Shown here piece after piece: positions 24,770 to 37,119 of a stretch of DNA of 64,000 nucleotides; position 1 is the stretch's first letter; each line of letters begins with the position of its first letter. Origin of the DNA: Symsagittifera roscoffensis (Eukaryota; Xenacoelomorpha; Acoela; Convolutidae); NCBI RefSeq assembly GCF_963678635.1, contig NC_087068.1, positions 60,016,872 through 60,080,871 of the forward strand. Reading direction: 5' to 3'. Under the pieces are notes generated by a model, which worked only from the letters and a program-made list of their open reading frames with translations, made no database searches and had not been told where the DNA came from. The translations under genes were made by a program, and so were the position numbers.

Positions 24770-27700
24770 TTAAGAAATAGTGAACAGACCTAGAATGAGT
24801 ACTAGAGGAGTGTTGAGACCATTGCTGTGTGAGATGATACGCGTATAGTAAAGAGTGGGAAATATGATTAAGAAATAGTGAACAGACCTAGAATGAGTAC
24901 AAGAGGAGTGTTGAGTCCATTGCTGTGTGAGATGATACGCGTATAGTAAAGAGTGGGAAATATGATTAAGAAAAAGTGAACAGACGTAGAATGAGTAAAA
25001 GAGGAGTGTTGAGTCCATTGCTGTGTGAGATGATACGCGTATAGTAAAGAGTGAAAAATATGATTAAGAAATAGTGAACGGACCTAGAATGAGTACAAGA
25101 GGAGTGTTGAGTCCATTGCTGTGTGAGATGATACGCGTATAGTAAAGAGTGAGAAATATGATTAAGAAATTTTGAACAGACCTAGAATGTGTACAAGAGG
25201 AATGTTGAGTCCATTGCTGTGTGAGATGATACGCGTATAGTAAACAGTGGGAAATATGATTAAGAAATAGTGAACAGAACTAGATTGAGTACAAGAGGAG
25301 TGTTGAGTCCATTGCTGTGTGAGATGATACGCGTATAGTAATAAGTGGGAAATATGATTAAAAAATAGTGGACAGACCTAGAATGAGTACTTGAGGAGTG
25401 TTGAGTCCATTGCTGCAAGAGATGATACGCGTATAGTAAAGAGTGGGAAATATGATTAAGAAATAGTGAACAGACCTAGATTGAGTACAAGAGGACTGTT
25501 GAGTCCATTGCTGTGTGAGATGATACGAGTATAGTTATAGATGGGAAATATGATTTAAAAATAGTGGACAGACCTAGAATGAGTACTAGAGGAGTGTTGA
25601 GTCCATTGCTGTGTGAGATGATACGCGGATAGTAATAAGTGGGAAATATGATTGAGAAATAGTGGACAGACCTAGAATGAGGACTAGAGGAGTGTTGAGT
25701 CCATTGCTCTGTGAGATTATACGGGTATAGTAATAAGTGGGAAATATGATTAAGAAACAGTGGACAGACCTAGAATGAGTACAAGAGGAGTGTTGAGTCC
25801 ATTGCTGTGTGAGATGATACGCGTATAGTAAAGAGTGAGAAATATGATTAAGAAATTGTGAACAGACCTAGAATGTGTACAAGAGGAGTGTTGAGTCCAT
25901 TGCTGTGTGAGATGATACGCGTATAGTAATAAGTGGGAAATATGATTAAAAAATAGTGGACAGACCTAGAATGAGTACTTGAGGAGTGTTGAGTCCATTG
26001 CTGCAAGAGATGATACGCGTATAGTAAAGAGTGGGAAATATGATTAAGAAATAGTGAACAGACCTAGATTGAGTACAAGAGGACTGTTGAGTCCATTGCT
26101 GTGTGAGATGATACGAGTATAGTTATAGATGGGAAATATGATTTAAAAATAGTGGACAGACCTAGAATGAGTACTAGAGGAGTGTTGAGTCCATTGCTGT
26201 GTGAGATGATACGCGGATAGTAAAGAGTGGGAAATATGATTAAGAAATAGTGAACAGACCTAGAATGAGTACTAGAGGAGTGTTGAGACCATTGCTGTGT
26301 GAGATGATACGCGTATAGTAAGGAGTGGGAAATATGATTAAGAAATAGTGAACAGACCTAGAATGAGTACAAGAGGAGTGTTGAGTCCATTGCTGTGTGA
26401 GATGATACGCGTATAGTAAAGAGTGGGAAATATGATTAAGAAAAAGTGAACAGACGTAGAATGAGTAAAAGAGGAGTGTTGAGTCCATTGCTGTGTGAGA
26501 TGATACGCGTATAGTAAAAAGTGAAAAATATGATTAAAAATAGTGAACAGACCTAGAATGAGTACAAGAGGAGTGTTGAGTCCATTTCTGTGTGAGATGA
26601 TACGCGTATAGTAAAGAGTGAGAAATATGATTAAGAAATTGTGAACAGACCTAGAATGTGTACAAGAGGATTGTTGAGTCCATTGCTGTGTGAGATGATA
26701 CGCGTATAGTAATAAGTGGGAAATACGATTGAGAAATAGTGGACAGACCTAGAATTTGAAATAGAGGAGTGTTGAGTCCATTGCTGTGTGAGATGATACG
26801 CGTAAAGTAATAAGTGGGAAATATGATTGAGAAATAGTGAACAGACCTAGAATGAGTGCATGAGGAGTGTTGAGTCCATTGCTGTGTGAGATGATACGCG
26901 TAAAGTAATAAGTGGGAAATATGATTAAGAAATAGTGAACAGACCTAGAATGAGTGCAAGAGGAGTGTTGAGTCCATTGCTGTGTGAAATGATACGCGTA
27001 AAGTAATAAGTGGGAAATATGATTGAGAAATAGTGAACAGACCTAGAATGAGTGCATGAGGAGTGTTGAGTCCATTGCTGTGTGAGATGATACGCGTAAA
27101 GTAATAAGTGGGAAATATGATTGAGAAATAGTGGACAGACCTAGAATGAGAAATAGAGGAGTGTTGAGTCCATTGCTGTGTGAGATGATACGCGTATAGT
27201 AAACAGTGGGAAATATGATTAAGAAATAGTGAACAGACCTAGAATGAGTACAAGAGGAGTGTTGAGTCCATTGCTGTGTGAGATGATACGCGTATAGTAA
27301 AGAGTGAAAACTATGATTAAGAAAAAGTGAACAGACCTAGAATGAGTACAAGAGGAGTGTTGAGTCCATTGCTGTGTGAGATGATACGAGTATAGTTACA
27401 GATGGGAAATATGATTAAAAAATAGTGGACAGACCTAGAATGAGTACTAGAGGAGTGTTGAGTCCATTGCTGTGTGAGATGATACGCGTAAAGTAATAAG
27501 TGGGAAATATGATTGAGAAATAGTGGACAGACCTAGAATGAGAAATAGAGGAGTGTTGAGTCCATTGCTGTGTGAGATGATACGCGTATTGTAAAGAGTG
27601 GGAAATATGATTAAGAAATAGTGAACAGACCTAGAATGAGTACAAGAGGGGTGTTGAGTCCATTGCTGTGTGAGATGATACGCGTATAGTAAAGAGTGAA

Positions 27701-30015
27701 AACTATGATTAAGAAAAACTGAACAGACCTAGAATGAGTACAAGAGGAGTGTTGAGTCCATTGCTGTGTGAGATGATACGAGTATAGTTATAGATAGGAA
27801 ATATGATTAAAAAATAGTGGACAGACCTAGAATGAGTACTAGAGGAGTGTTGAGTCCATTGCTGTGTGAGATGATACGCTGATAGTAAAGAGTGGGAAAT
27901 ATGATTAAGAAATAGTGAACAGACCTAGAATGAGTACTAGAGGAGTGTTGAGACCATTGCTATGTGAGATGATACTCGTATAGTAAAGAGTGGGAAATAT
28001 GATTAAGAAATAGTGAACAGACCTAGAATGAGTACAAGAGGAGTGTTGAGTCCATTGCTGTGTGAGATGATACGCGTATAGTAGAGAGTGGGAAATATGA
28101 TTAAGAAAAAGTGAACAGACGTAGAATGAGTAAAAGAGGAGTGTTGAGTCCATTGCTGTGTGAGATGATACGCGTATAGTAAAGAGTGAAAAATATGATT
28201 AAGAAATAGTGAACAGACCTAGAATGAGTACAAGAGGAGTGTTGAGTCCATTGCTGTGTGAGATGATACGCGTATAGTAAAGAGTGAGAAATATGATTAA
28301 GAAATAGTGAACAGACCTAGAATGAGTGCAAGAGGAGTGTTGAGTCCATTGCTGTGTGAAATGATACGCGTAAAGTAATAAGTGGGAAATATGATTGAGA
28401 AATAGTGAACAGACCTAGAATGAGTGCATGAGGAGTGTTGAGTCCATTGCTGTGTGAGATGATACGCGTAAAGTAATAAGTGGGAAATATGATTGAGAAA
28501 TAGTGGACAGACCTAGAATGAGAAATAGAGGAGTGTTGAGTCCATTGCTGTGTGAGATGATACGCGTATAGTAAACAGTGGGAAATATGATTAAGAAATA
28601 GTGAACAGACCTAGAATGAGTACAAGAGGAGTGTTGAGTCCATTGCTGTGTGAGATGATACGCGTATAGTAAAGAGTGAAAACTATGATTAAGAAAAAGT
28701 GAACAGACCTAGAATGAGTACAAGAGGAGTGTTGAGTCCATTGCTGTGTGAGATGATACGAGTATAGTTACAGATGGGAAATATGATTAAAAAATAGTGG
28801 ACAGACCTAGAATGAGTACTAGAGGAGTGTTGAGTCCATTGCTGTGTGAGATGATACGCGTAAAGTAATAAGTGGGAAATATGATTGAGAAATAGTGGAC
28901 AGACCTAGAATGAGAAATAGAGGAGTGTTGAGTCCATTGCTGTGTGAGATGATACGCGTATAGTAAGGAGTGGGAAATATGATTAAGAAATAGTGAACAG
29001 ACCTAGAATGAGTACAAGAGGAGTGTTGAGTCCATTGCTGTGTGAGATGATACGAGTATAGTTATAGATAGGAAATATGATTAAAAAATAGTGGACAGAC
29101 CTAGAATGAGTACTAGAGGAGTGTTGAGATCATTGCTATGTGAGATGATACGCGTATAGTAAAGAGTGGGAAATATGATTAAGAAATAGTGAACAGACCT
29201 AGAATGAGTACAAGAGGAGTGTTGAGTCCATTGCTGTGTGAGATGATACGAGTATAGTTACAGATGGGAAATATGATTAAAAAATAGTGGACAGACCTAG
29301 AATGAGTACTAGAGGAGTGTTGAGTCCATTGCTGTGTGAGATGATACGCGTAAAGTAATAAGTGGGAAATATGATTGAGAAATAGTGGACAGACCTAGAA
29401 TGAGAAATAGAGGAGTGTTGAGTCCATTGCTGTGTGAGATGATACGCGTATAGTAAAGAGTGAAAACTATGATTAAGAAAAACTGAACAGACCTAGAATG
29501 AGTACAAGAGGAGTGTTGAGTCCATTGCTGTGTGAGATGATACGAGTATAGTTATAGATAGGAAATATGATTAAAAAATAGTGGACAGACCTAGAATGAG
29601 TACTAGAGGAGTGTTGAGACCATTGCTATGTGAGATGATACGCGTATAGTAAAGAGTGGGAAATATGATTAAGAAATAGTGAACAGACCTAGAATGAGTA
29701 CAAGAGGAGTGTTGAGTCCATTGCTGTGTGAGATGATACGCGTATAGTAGAGAGTGGGAAATATGATTAAGAAATAGTGAACAGACCGAGAATGAGTACT
29801 AGAGGAGTGTTGAGACCATTGCTATGTGAGATGATACGCGTATAGTAAAGAGTGGGAAATATGATTAAGAAATAGTGAACAGACCTAGAATGAGTACAAG
29901 AGGAGTGTTGAGTCCATTGCTGTGTGAGATGATACGCGTATAGTAGAGAGTGGGAAATATGATTAAGAAAAAGTGAACAGACGTAGAATGAGTAAAAGAG
30001 GAGTGTTGAGTCCAT
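24770..30015. repeat. Repeated multi-unit blocks in the GAACAGACC zone of the array
   Basis: A three-unit motif with private variants (GAGACCATTGCT, AAAAAGTGAACAGACGTAG, GAGTAAAAGAGG) recurs starting at 24770, 26240, 27905 and 29767. The spacings of 1470, 1665 and 1862 bp equal about 15, 17 and 19 units. This is a second, independent higher-order expansion. Confidence 0.8.
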
Positions 30016-33000
30016 TGCTGTGTGAGATGATACGCGTATAGTAAAGAGTGAAAAATATGATTAAGAAATAGTGAACAGACCTAGAATGAGTACAAGAGGA
30101 GTGTTGAGTCCATTGCTGTGTGAGATGATACGCGTATAGTAGAGAGTGAGAAATATGATTAAGAAATTGTGAACAGACCTAGAATGTGTACAAGAGGAGT
30201 GTTGAGTCCATTGCTGTGTGAGATGATACGCGTATAGTAATAAGTGGGAAATATGTTTGAGAAATAGTGGACAGACCTAGAATGAGAAATAGAGGAGTGT
30301 TGAGTCCATTGCTGTGTGAGATGATACGCGTATAGTTAAGAGTGGGAAATATGATTAAGAAATAGTGAACAGACCTAGAATGAGTGCAAGAGGAGTGTTG
30401 AGTCCATTGCTCTGTGAGATGATACGCGTAAAGTAATAAGTTGGAAATATGATTGAGAAATAGTGGACAGACCTAGGTTGAGTACTAGAGGAGTGTTGAG
30501 TCCATTGCTGCAAGAGGTGATACGCGTATAGTAAAGAGTGGGAAATATGATTAAGAAATAGTGAACAGACCTAGATTGAGTACAAGAGGAGTGTTGAGTC
30601 CATTGCTGTGTGAGATGATACGCGTATAGTAATAAGTGGGAAATATGATTAAAAAATAGTGGACAGACCTAGAATGAGTACTAGAGGAGTGTTGAGTCCA
30701 TTGCTGTGTGAGATGATACGCGTATATTAAAAGTGGGAAATATGATTAAGAAATAGTGGACAGACCTAGAATGAGTACTAGAGGAGTGTTGAGTCCATTG
30801 CTCTGTGAGATGATACGCGTATAGTAAAGAGTAGGAAATAAGAATGAGAAATAGTGGACAGACCTAGAATGAGTACTAGAGGAGTGTTGAGTCCATTGCT
30901 GTAAGAGATGATACGCGTATAGTAAAGAGTGGGAAATATGATTAGAAAATAGTGAACAGACCTAGAATGAGTAAAAGAGGAGCGTTGAGTCCATTGCTGT
31001 GTGAGATGATACGCGTATAGTAAAAAGTGGGAAATATGATTAAAAAATAGTGGACAGACCTAGAATGAGTACTAGAGGAGTGTTGAGTCCATTGCTCTGT
31101 GAGATGATACTCGTATAGTAAAGAGTAGGAAAAATGATTGAGAAATAGTGGACAGAACTAGAATTAGTACTAGAGGAGTGTTGAGTCCATTGCTGTGTGA
31201 GATGATACGCGTATAGTAAAAGCGGGAAGTATGATTAAGATATAGTGGACAGACCTAGAATAAGTACTAGAGGAGTGTTGAGTCCAATGCTCTGTGAGAT
31301 GATACGCGTATAGTAAAGAGTAGGAAATATGATTGAGAAATAGTGGACAGACCTAGAATGAGTACTAGAGGAGTGTTGAGTCCATTGCTCTGTGAGATGA
31401 TACGCGTTTAGTAAAGAGTAGAAAATATGATTGAGAAATAGTGGACAGACCTAGAATGAGTACTAGAGGAGTGTTGAGTCCATTGCTCTGTGAGATGAAA
31501 CGCGTATAGTGAAGAGTAGGAAAAATGATTGAGAAATAGTAGACAGACCTAGAATGAGTACTAGAGGAGTGTTGAGTCCATTGCTATGTGAGATGATACG
31601 CGTATAGTAAAAGTGGCAAAATATGATTAAGAAATAGTGGACAGACCTAGAATGAGTACTAGAGGAGTGTTGAGTCCATTGCTGTGTGAGGTGATACGCG
31701 TATAGTAAAAGTGGGAAATATGATTAAGAAATAGTGGACAGACCTAGAATAAGTACCAGTGGAGTGTTGAGTCCATTGCTCTGTGAGATGATACTTGTAT
31801 AGTAAAGAGTAGGAAATATGATTGAGAAATAGTGGACAGACCTAGAATGAGTACTAGAGGAGTGTTGAGTCCATTGCTCTGTGAGATGATACTCGTATAG
31901 TAAAGAGTAGGAAATATGATTGAGAAATAGTGGACAGACCTAGAATGAGTACTAGAGGAGTGTTGAGTCCATTGCTCTGTGAGATGATACGCGTATAGTA
32001 AAGAGTAGGAAATATGATTGGGAAATAGTAGACAGACCTAGAATGAGTACTAGAGGAGTGTTGAGTCCATTGCTCTCTGAGATGATACGCGTATAGTAAA
32101 GAGTAGGAAATATGATTGAGAAATAGTGGACAGACCTAGAATGAGTACTAGAGGAGTATTGAGTCCATTGCTCTGTGAGATGATACGCGTATAATAAAAG
32201 TGGGAAATTTATTTGAAAATTAGTGGACAGACCTAGAATGAGTACTAGAGGAGTGTTGAGTACATTGCTGTGTGAGATGATACGCGTATAGTAAAGAGTA
32301 GGAAATATGATTAAGAGATAGTGGACAGCCTAGAATGAGTACTAGAGGAGTGTTGAGTCCATTGCTCTGTGAGATGATACGCGTATAGTAAAGAGTAGAA
32401 ACATGATTGAGAAATAGTGGACAGACCTAGAATGAGTACTAGAGGAGTGTTGAGTCCATTGCTCTGTGAGATGATACGCGTATAAAAAAAGTGGGAAATA
32501 TGATTGACAATTAGTGGACAGACCTAGAATGAGTACTAGAGGAGTGTTTAGTCCATTGCTCTGTGAGATGATACGCGTATAATAAAAGTGGGAAATGTGA
32601 TTGAGACTTAGTGGACAGACCTAGAATGAGTACCAGAGCAGTGTTGAGTCCCTTGCTGTGTGAGATGATACGCGTATAGTAAAAGTGGGAAACATGATTA
32701 AGAAATAGTGGACAGACCTAGAATGAGTACTAGAGGAGTGTTGAGTCCATTGCTCTGTGAGATGATACGCGTATAAAAAAAGTGGGAAATATGATTGACA
32801 ATTAGTGGACAGACCTAGAATGAGTACTAGAGGAGTGTTTAGTCCATTGCTCTGTGAGATGATACGCGTATAATAAAAGTGGGAAATGTGATTGAGACTT
32901 AGTGGACAGACCTAGAATGAGTACCAGAGCAGTGTTGAGTCCCTTGCTGTGTGAGATGATACGCGTATAGTAAAAGTGGGAAACATGATTAAGAAATAGT

Positions 33001-35149
33001 GGACAGACCTAGAATGAGTACTAGAGGAGTGTTGAGTCCATTGGTCTGTGAGATGATACGCGTATAATAAAAGTGGGAAATATGATCGAAAATTAGTGGA
33101 CAGACCTAGAATGAGTACTAGAGGAGTGTTGAGTCTATTGCTGTGTGAGATGATACGCGTATAGTAAAAGTGCGAAATATGATTAAGAAAAAGTGGACAG
33201 ACCTAGAATGAGCACTAGAGGAGTGTTGAGTCCATTGCTCTGTGAGATGATACGCGTATAGTAAAGAGTAGGAAATATGATTGAGAAATAGTGGACAGAC
33301 CTAGAATGAGTACTAGAGGAGTGTTGAGTCCATTGCTCTGTGAGATGATACGCGTATAATAAAAGTGGGAAACATGATTGACAATTAGTGGACAGGCCTA
33401 GAATGAGAACTAGAGGAGTGTTGAGTCCATTGATCTGTGAGATGATACGCGTATAATAAAAGTGGGAAATATGATTGAGAATTAGTGGACAGACCTAGAA
33501 TGAGTACTAGAGGAGTGTTGAGTCCATTGCTGTGTGAGATGATACGCGTATAGTAAAAGTGGGAAATATGATTAAGAAATAGTGGACAGACCTAGAATGA
33601 GTACTAGAAGAGTGTTGAGTCCATTGTTGTGTGAGATGATACGCGTATAGTAAAGAGTAGGAAATATGTTTGAGAAATAGTGGACAGACTTAAAATGAGT
33701 ACTAGAGGAGTGTTGAGTCCATTGCTCTGTGAGATGATACGCGTATAGTAAAGAGTAGGAAATATGTTTGAGAAATAGTGGACAGACTTAGAATGAGTGC
33801 TAGAGGAGTGTTGAGTCCATTGTTGTGTGAGATGATACGCGTATAGTAAAAGTGGGAAATATGATTAAGAAATAGTGGACAGACCTAAAATGAGTACTAG
33901 ATGAGTGTTGAGTCCATTGCTCTGTGAGATGATACGGGCATAATAAAAGTGGGAAATTTGATTGAGACTTAGTGGACAGACCTAGAATGAGTGCTAGAGG
34001 AGTGTTGAGTCCATTGTTGTGTGAGATGATACGCGTATAGTAAAAGTGGGAAATATGATTAAGAAATAGTGGACAGACCTAAAATGAGTACTAGAGGAGT
34101 GTTGAGTCCATTGGTCTGTGAGATGATACGCGTATAGTAAAGAGTAGGAAATATGATTAAGAAATAGTGGACAGACCTAGAATGAGTACTAGAGGAGTGT
34201 TGAGTCCATTGTTGTGTGAGATGATACGCGTATAGTAAAAGTGGGAAATATGATTAAGAAATAGTGGACAGACTTAGAATGAGTACTAGAGGAGTGTTGA
34301 GTCCATTGCTCTGTGAGATGATACGCGTATAGTAAAGAGTAGGAAATATGATTGAGAAATAGTGGACAGACCTAGAATGAGTACTAGAGGAGTGTTGAGT
34401 CCATTGCTCTGTGAGATGAGACGGGCATAATAAAAGTGGGAAATTTGATTGAGAATTAGTGGACAGACCTAGAATGAGTACTAGAGGAGTGTTGAGTCCA
34501 TTGTTGTGTGAGATGATACGCGTATAGTAAAAGTGGGAAATATGATTAAGAAATAGTGGACAGACCTAAAATGAGTACTAGAGGAGTGTTGAGTCCATTG
34601 GTCTGTGAGATGATACGCGTATAGTAAAGAGTAGGAAATATGATTAAGAAACAGTGGACAGACCTAGAATGAGTACTAGAGGAGTGTTGAGTCCATTGTT
34701 GTGTGAGATGATACGCGTATAGTAAAAGTGGGAAATATGATTAAGAAATAGTGGACAGACCTAAAATGAGTACTAGAGGAGTGTTGAGTCCATTGGTCTG
34801 TGAGATGATACGCGTATAGTAAAGAGTAGGAAATATGATTGAGAAATAGTGGACAGACCTAGAATGAGTACTAGAGGAGTGTTGAGTCCATTGCTCTGTG
34901 AGATGATACGCGTATAGTAAAAGTGGGAAATATGATTGAGAAATAGTGGACAGACCTAGAATGAGTACTAGAGGAGTGTTGAGTCCATTGCTGTGTGAGA
35001 TGATACGCGTATAGTAAAAGTGGGAAATATGATTGAGAATTAGTGGACAGACCTAGAATGGGTACTAGAGGAGTGTTGAGTTCATTGCTCTGTGAGATGA
35101 TACGCGTATACTAAAAGTGGGAAATATGATTGAGAATTAGTGGACAGAC

Positions 35150-35346
35150 CTAGAATGAGTACTAGAGGAGTGTTGAGTCCATTGCTGTGTGAGATGAATG
35201 TCTCGATGTCACAGCGCATGCCCACTTCGTGTTTGGCCTTGTCCCTCACCCCACAGTCTGCGAGGATGAGATGGCTGTTGTGGGGGTTCAGGGGGTAGGA
35301 GTACTTCTGCAGTCTGTCCCGCGGACACGCACGGGTCGCACGACAC
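35150..35346 (-). CDS. TRPM-like channel, exon 5, whose 3' tail seeded the 98-bp array
   Basis: 197-nt exon between acceptor GTTGGTAG (35348-35347) and donor CTAG|GTCTGT (35150/35149). It encodes YSYPLNPHNSHLILADCG then GMRCDIETFI, matching the TRPM block 'SHF.L.D.G......E..LR..LE.FIS'. The reading continues HSNGLNTPLVLIL. Spliced to exon 6 in phase 1, this completes the hydrophobic strand before GGEYDC, where TRPM proteins have a 'PVV.LV.EGG' strand. The last ~48 nt (35197-35150) are at once coding sequence and the first unit of the array. The exact donor cannot be proved without RNA because every unit offers the same site. Confidence 0.7.
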
Positions 35347-36898
35347 CTACCAACATCACACCACCAACTGAAACTGACTATTGATGATAAAAACAACTTA
35401 CATTGTAATAGAAGCGTTGTGAAAGTCAATAGTGCCCGCCATCGGGACAACCCTAGACAGCACACATCACTAAATTGTCACAAAACAAATCATCCTCATC
35501 ATGGATCATTATAAATCGTTTCAGATAAAAATTGAAGCGGTGAAAATCTCGAGATTATTCTCATAATAAGTTTCTTAGATTTATAGCACTAAGACAAGAA
35601 TTTACAGCAGTGTCGCGAGAATTTATTTGGAGTTCTTTAACTTTCGTTCTTCCAAAATAATTCAAGTAGTAACCAGACTGATGCAGTGCCATAAATTGAT
35701 GACTGTTAACCTCCCGGGTTATCCAGCCAGAGGAAGACCTTGCACCAGGAACTCATGAGCAAAGAGCAATTCGGGATTTCCTCCGTCACGCAGTCAGTCA
35801 GTTATCCACCCTCTTTTGGATTCGAAGGTGTCCAAATGTGCCAACGTGTTTCTTTTTGCTGGTCGTCATTCTCACCAGTTTTCCTTGATTCTATTTCTTT
35901 GCTTTTAAAATCCTCGCTTATGAGGCGACCTGCATGTTTTCCGTACTCCTCACTTGCTATTTTCTTAAAATGCCAATGCCTACAAGGACCTCCGAAAAGC
36001 ATTATGAATTCAGTACTACCAAGAGTTCTTAAGCGATATTCTCTGCTAAAACTCATCAAAAACTTGTTTTAGGCGGCCTTCATTTTTTTAAGCAAACTTG
36101 AGCTCTTCCAGTTATTTTTTAGTTTGTTTAAAAATTTGCGCAAAATTCAATATGTAAAAATTGTCTGAAAGCTTTTCGAAAACCTGGTGCGAACTAAACG
36201 TATGCTGCGTGACTTAGAATGTAGTTGACTGATAAGTCGCAGGCTTTATCTAGATGTCTATGGCACTTGTTCAGCCTCTTTATGGCAGATACCATATCGA
36301 AACCTCCGACCAATCAATCCCATTGCTGCCACCTTTAAGCCAAAACTTAAGTACGTACACATTAGGTACTCCATTTCTTCGACAATTTCAGGCTCTGTTA
36401 TTAATCGATTGTTTTTTTTTCTGTCGAATTAGGTATTCGTCCCACCTTTCACCACAAACGTTTTTTTCAAAATGAGGGCAATGATTCCGCTTGGACGATC
36501 CATTTGTAGCGAATTTATTTTTAAAATTCCAATCACTAAAGTTGTGGCCAAAACACATAAAGATTTTTGTACAATGCTCAAATTTTTGTCATTTGTGACA
36601 ATTAACCTTGTTCGCGGGAAATTCAGATTGAAAGACGGGAACCCCTCAATCATCAACATTTCAATTGATGACGGTGTTTGGGCGGAAAAAGCAAAAAAGA
36701 AACAATTGACAAACAGCAGTCCGATTGCAGTAAAAGACATATTTAAGGAGTTTGTTCATGTTGACAGAAATTTACTTAAGGTGCTTTATTACGCTGCGCT
36801 GTTTATTACGCTGCGTGTTAAGGCCCGTAATAAAGCACCTTAAGTAAATTTCTTTCAAAGATGAAAGATTAGCTTTGTTGTGCTTGAGATCTATGAAC
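35347..36898 (-). other. TRPM intron 4
   Basis: 1552 bp. It includes open stretches at 35802-36059 (minus) and 36472-36843 (plus) that I cannot assign to any family; they may be old mobile-element fragments. A 27-bp inverted repeat near the exon 4 donor is listed separately. Nothing else is recognised. Confidence 0.55.
36769..36852. repeat. 27-bp perfect inverted repeat (hairpin)
   Basis: The left arm starts GAAATTTACTTAAGGTGC and continues TTTATTACG. The right arm is its exact complement, ending GCACCTTAAGTAAATTTC, with about 30 bp between them that include a short TTTATTACGCTGCG duplication. It lies about 50 bp inside intron 4 from the exon 4 donor. Confidence 0.8.
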
Positions 36899-37119
36899 CT
36901 GTAATTGTAGGCTTGTTGTTGGGGTGATCTAACACTAGCAGTCCTGGTAGACCCCCCAGATTGGGAGTGGGGGCGGGGGGAGGAGGGGTTGTGGTCATTG
37001 GAGGATGATGAGGAGGACTTGTTCCAGGACGACCCCTTCTTCTTCTCAGAACCCCGCCTGCTTCTCTTCGTGGGGGGCAGCAGACCCTCCTCCATCGCCC
37101 AGCGTCTCTTCAGATACCA
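36899..37119 (-). CDS. TRPM-like channel, exon 4 (Ser/Arg-rich insert)
   Basis: 221-nt exon with a good acceptor (TTTGTTTCCAG, just right of 37119) and a weaker donor, TACAG|GTTCAT, chosen because it keeps phase with exon 5. It opens WYLKRRWAMEEGLLPPTKRS and continues through basic and Ser-rich low-complexity sequence to QQQAYNY. It falls between the 'GIA.W......' and 'SH..L.D.G' blocks of the SLOG region, where TRPM channels have a variable loop. It looks like a lineage-specific disordered insert, with PTKRSRRGSEKKK a possible phosphorylation or nuclear-type basic patch. The border with exon 3 is phase 0. Confidence 0.6.

Larger units (their letters stand above)
13073..35197. repeat. ~98-bp intronic tandem array (about 225 units), grown from the TRPM exon 5/5' splice site
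   Basis: A 22-kb array filling intron 5, with units of 96-99 bp. In minus orientation each unit has about 48 nt matching the last coding bases of exon 5 (ATCTCACACAGCAATGGACT... to ...ACTCATTCTAG), then the donor GTCTGT, a pyrimidine-rich intron part, and ACCCGTATC or ACGCGTATC leading into the next copy. The rightmost unit is continuous with exon 5. The leftmost units (13073-13260) are the most decayed. Zones differ: mostly ACGGGTATAGTAATAAG near 13.3-19 kb, GCGTATAGTAAAGAGTAGG types near 20-24 kb, GAACAGACC...GTACAAGAGG types near 24.3-30.6 kb, then GAGTAGG types again. Minus frames inside the array are by-products. Confidence 0.95.

Noticed and set aside
13684-30015. Several minus-strand frames of 70-209 codons with repeated peptides
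   Set aside because: They arise because three ~98-bp units make a multiple of 3. No start context, no domain, and they lie within an intron.
13073-35197. CRISPR array
   Set aside because: Repeats are contiguous ~98-bp units with no unique spacers, in a eukaryotic intron.
13073-35197. Centromeric satellite
   Set aside because: Unit length and higher-order repeats are satellite-like, but the array is bounded by phase-compatible exons of one gene and shares sequence with exon 5. No evidence of centromere function.
36429-36740. Possible membrane-protein frame on the minus strand in TRPM intron 4
   Set aside because: Hydrophobic by composition only, overlaps another open frame on the plus strand, and resembles no family I know.
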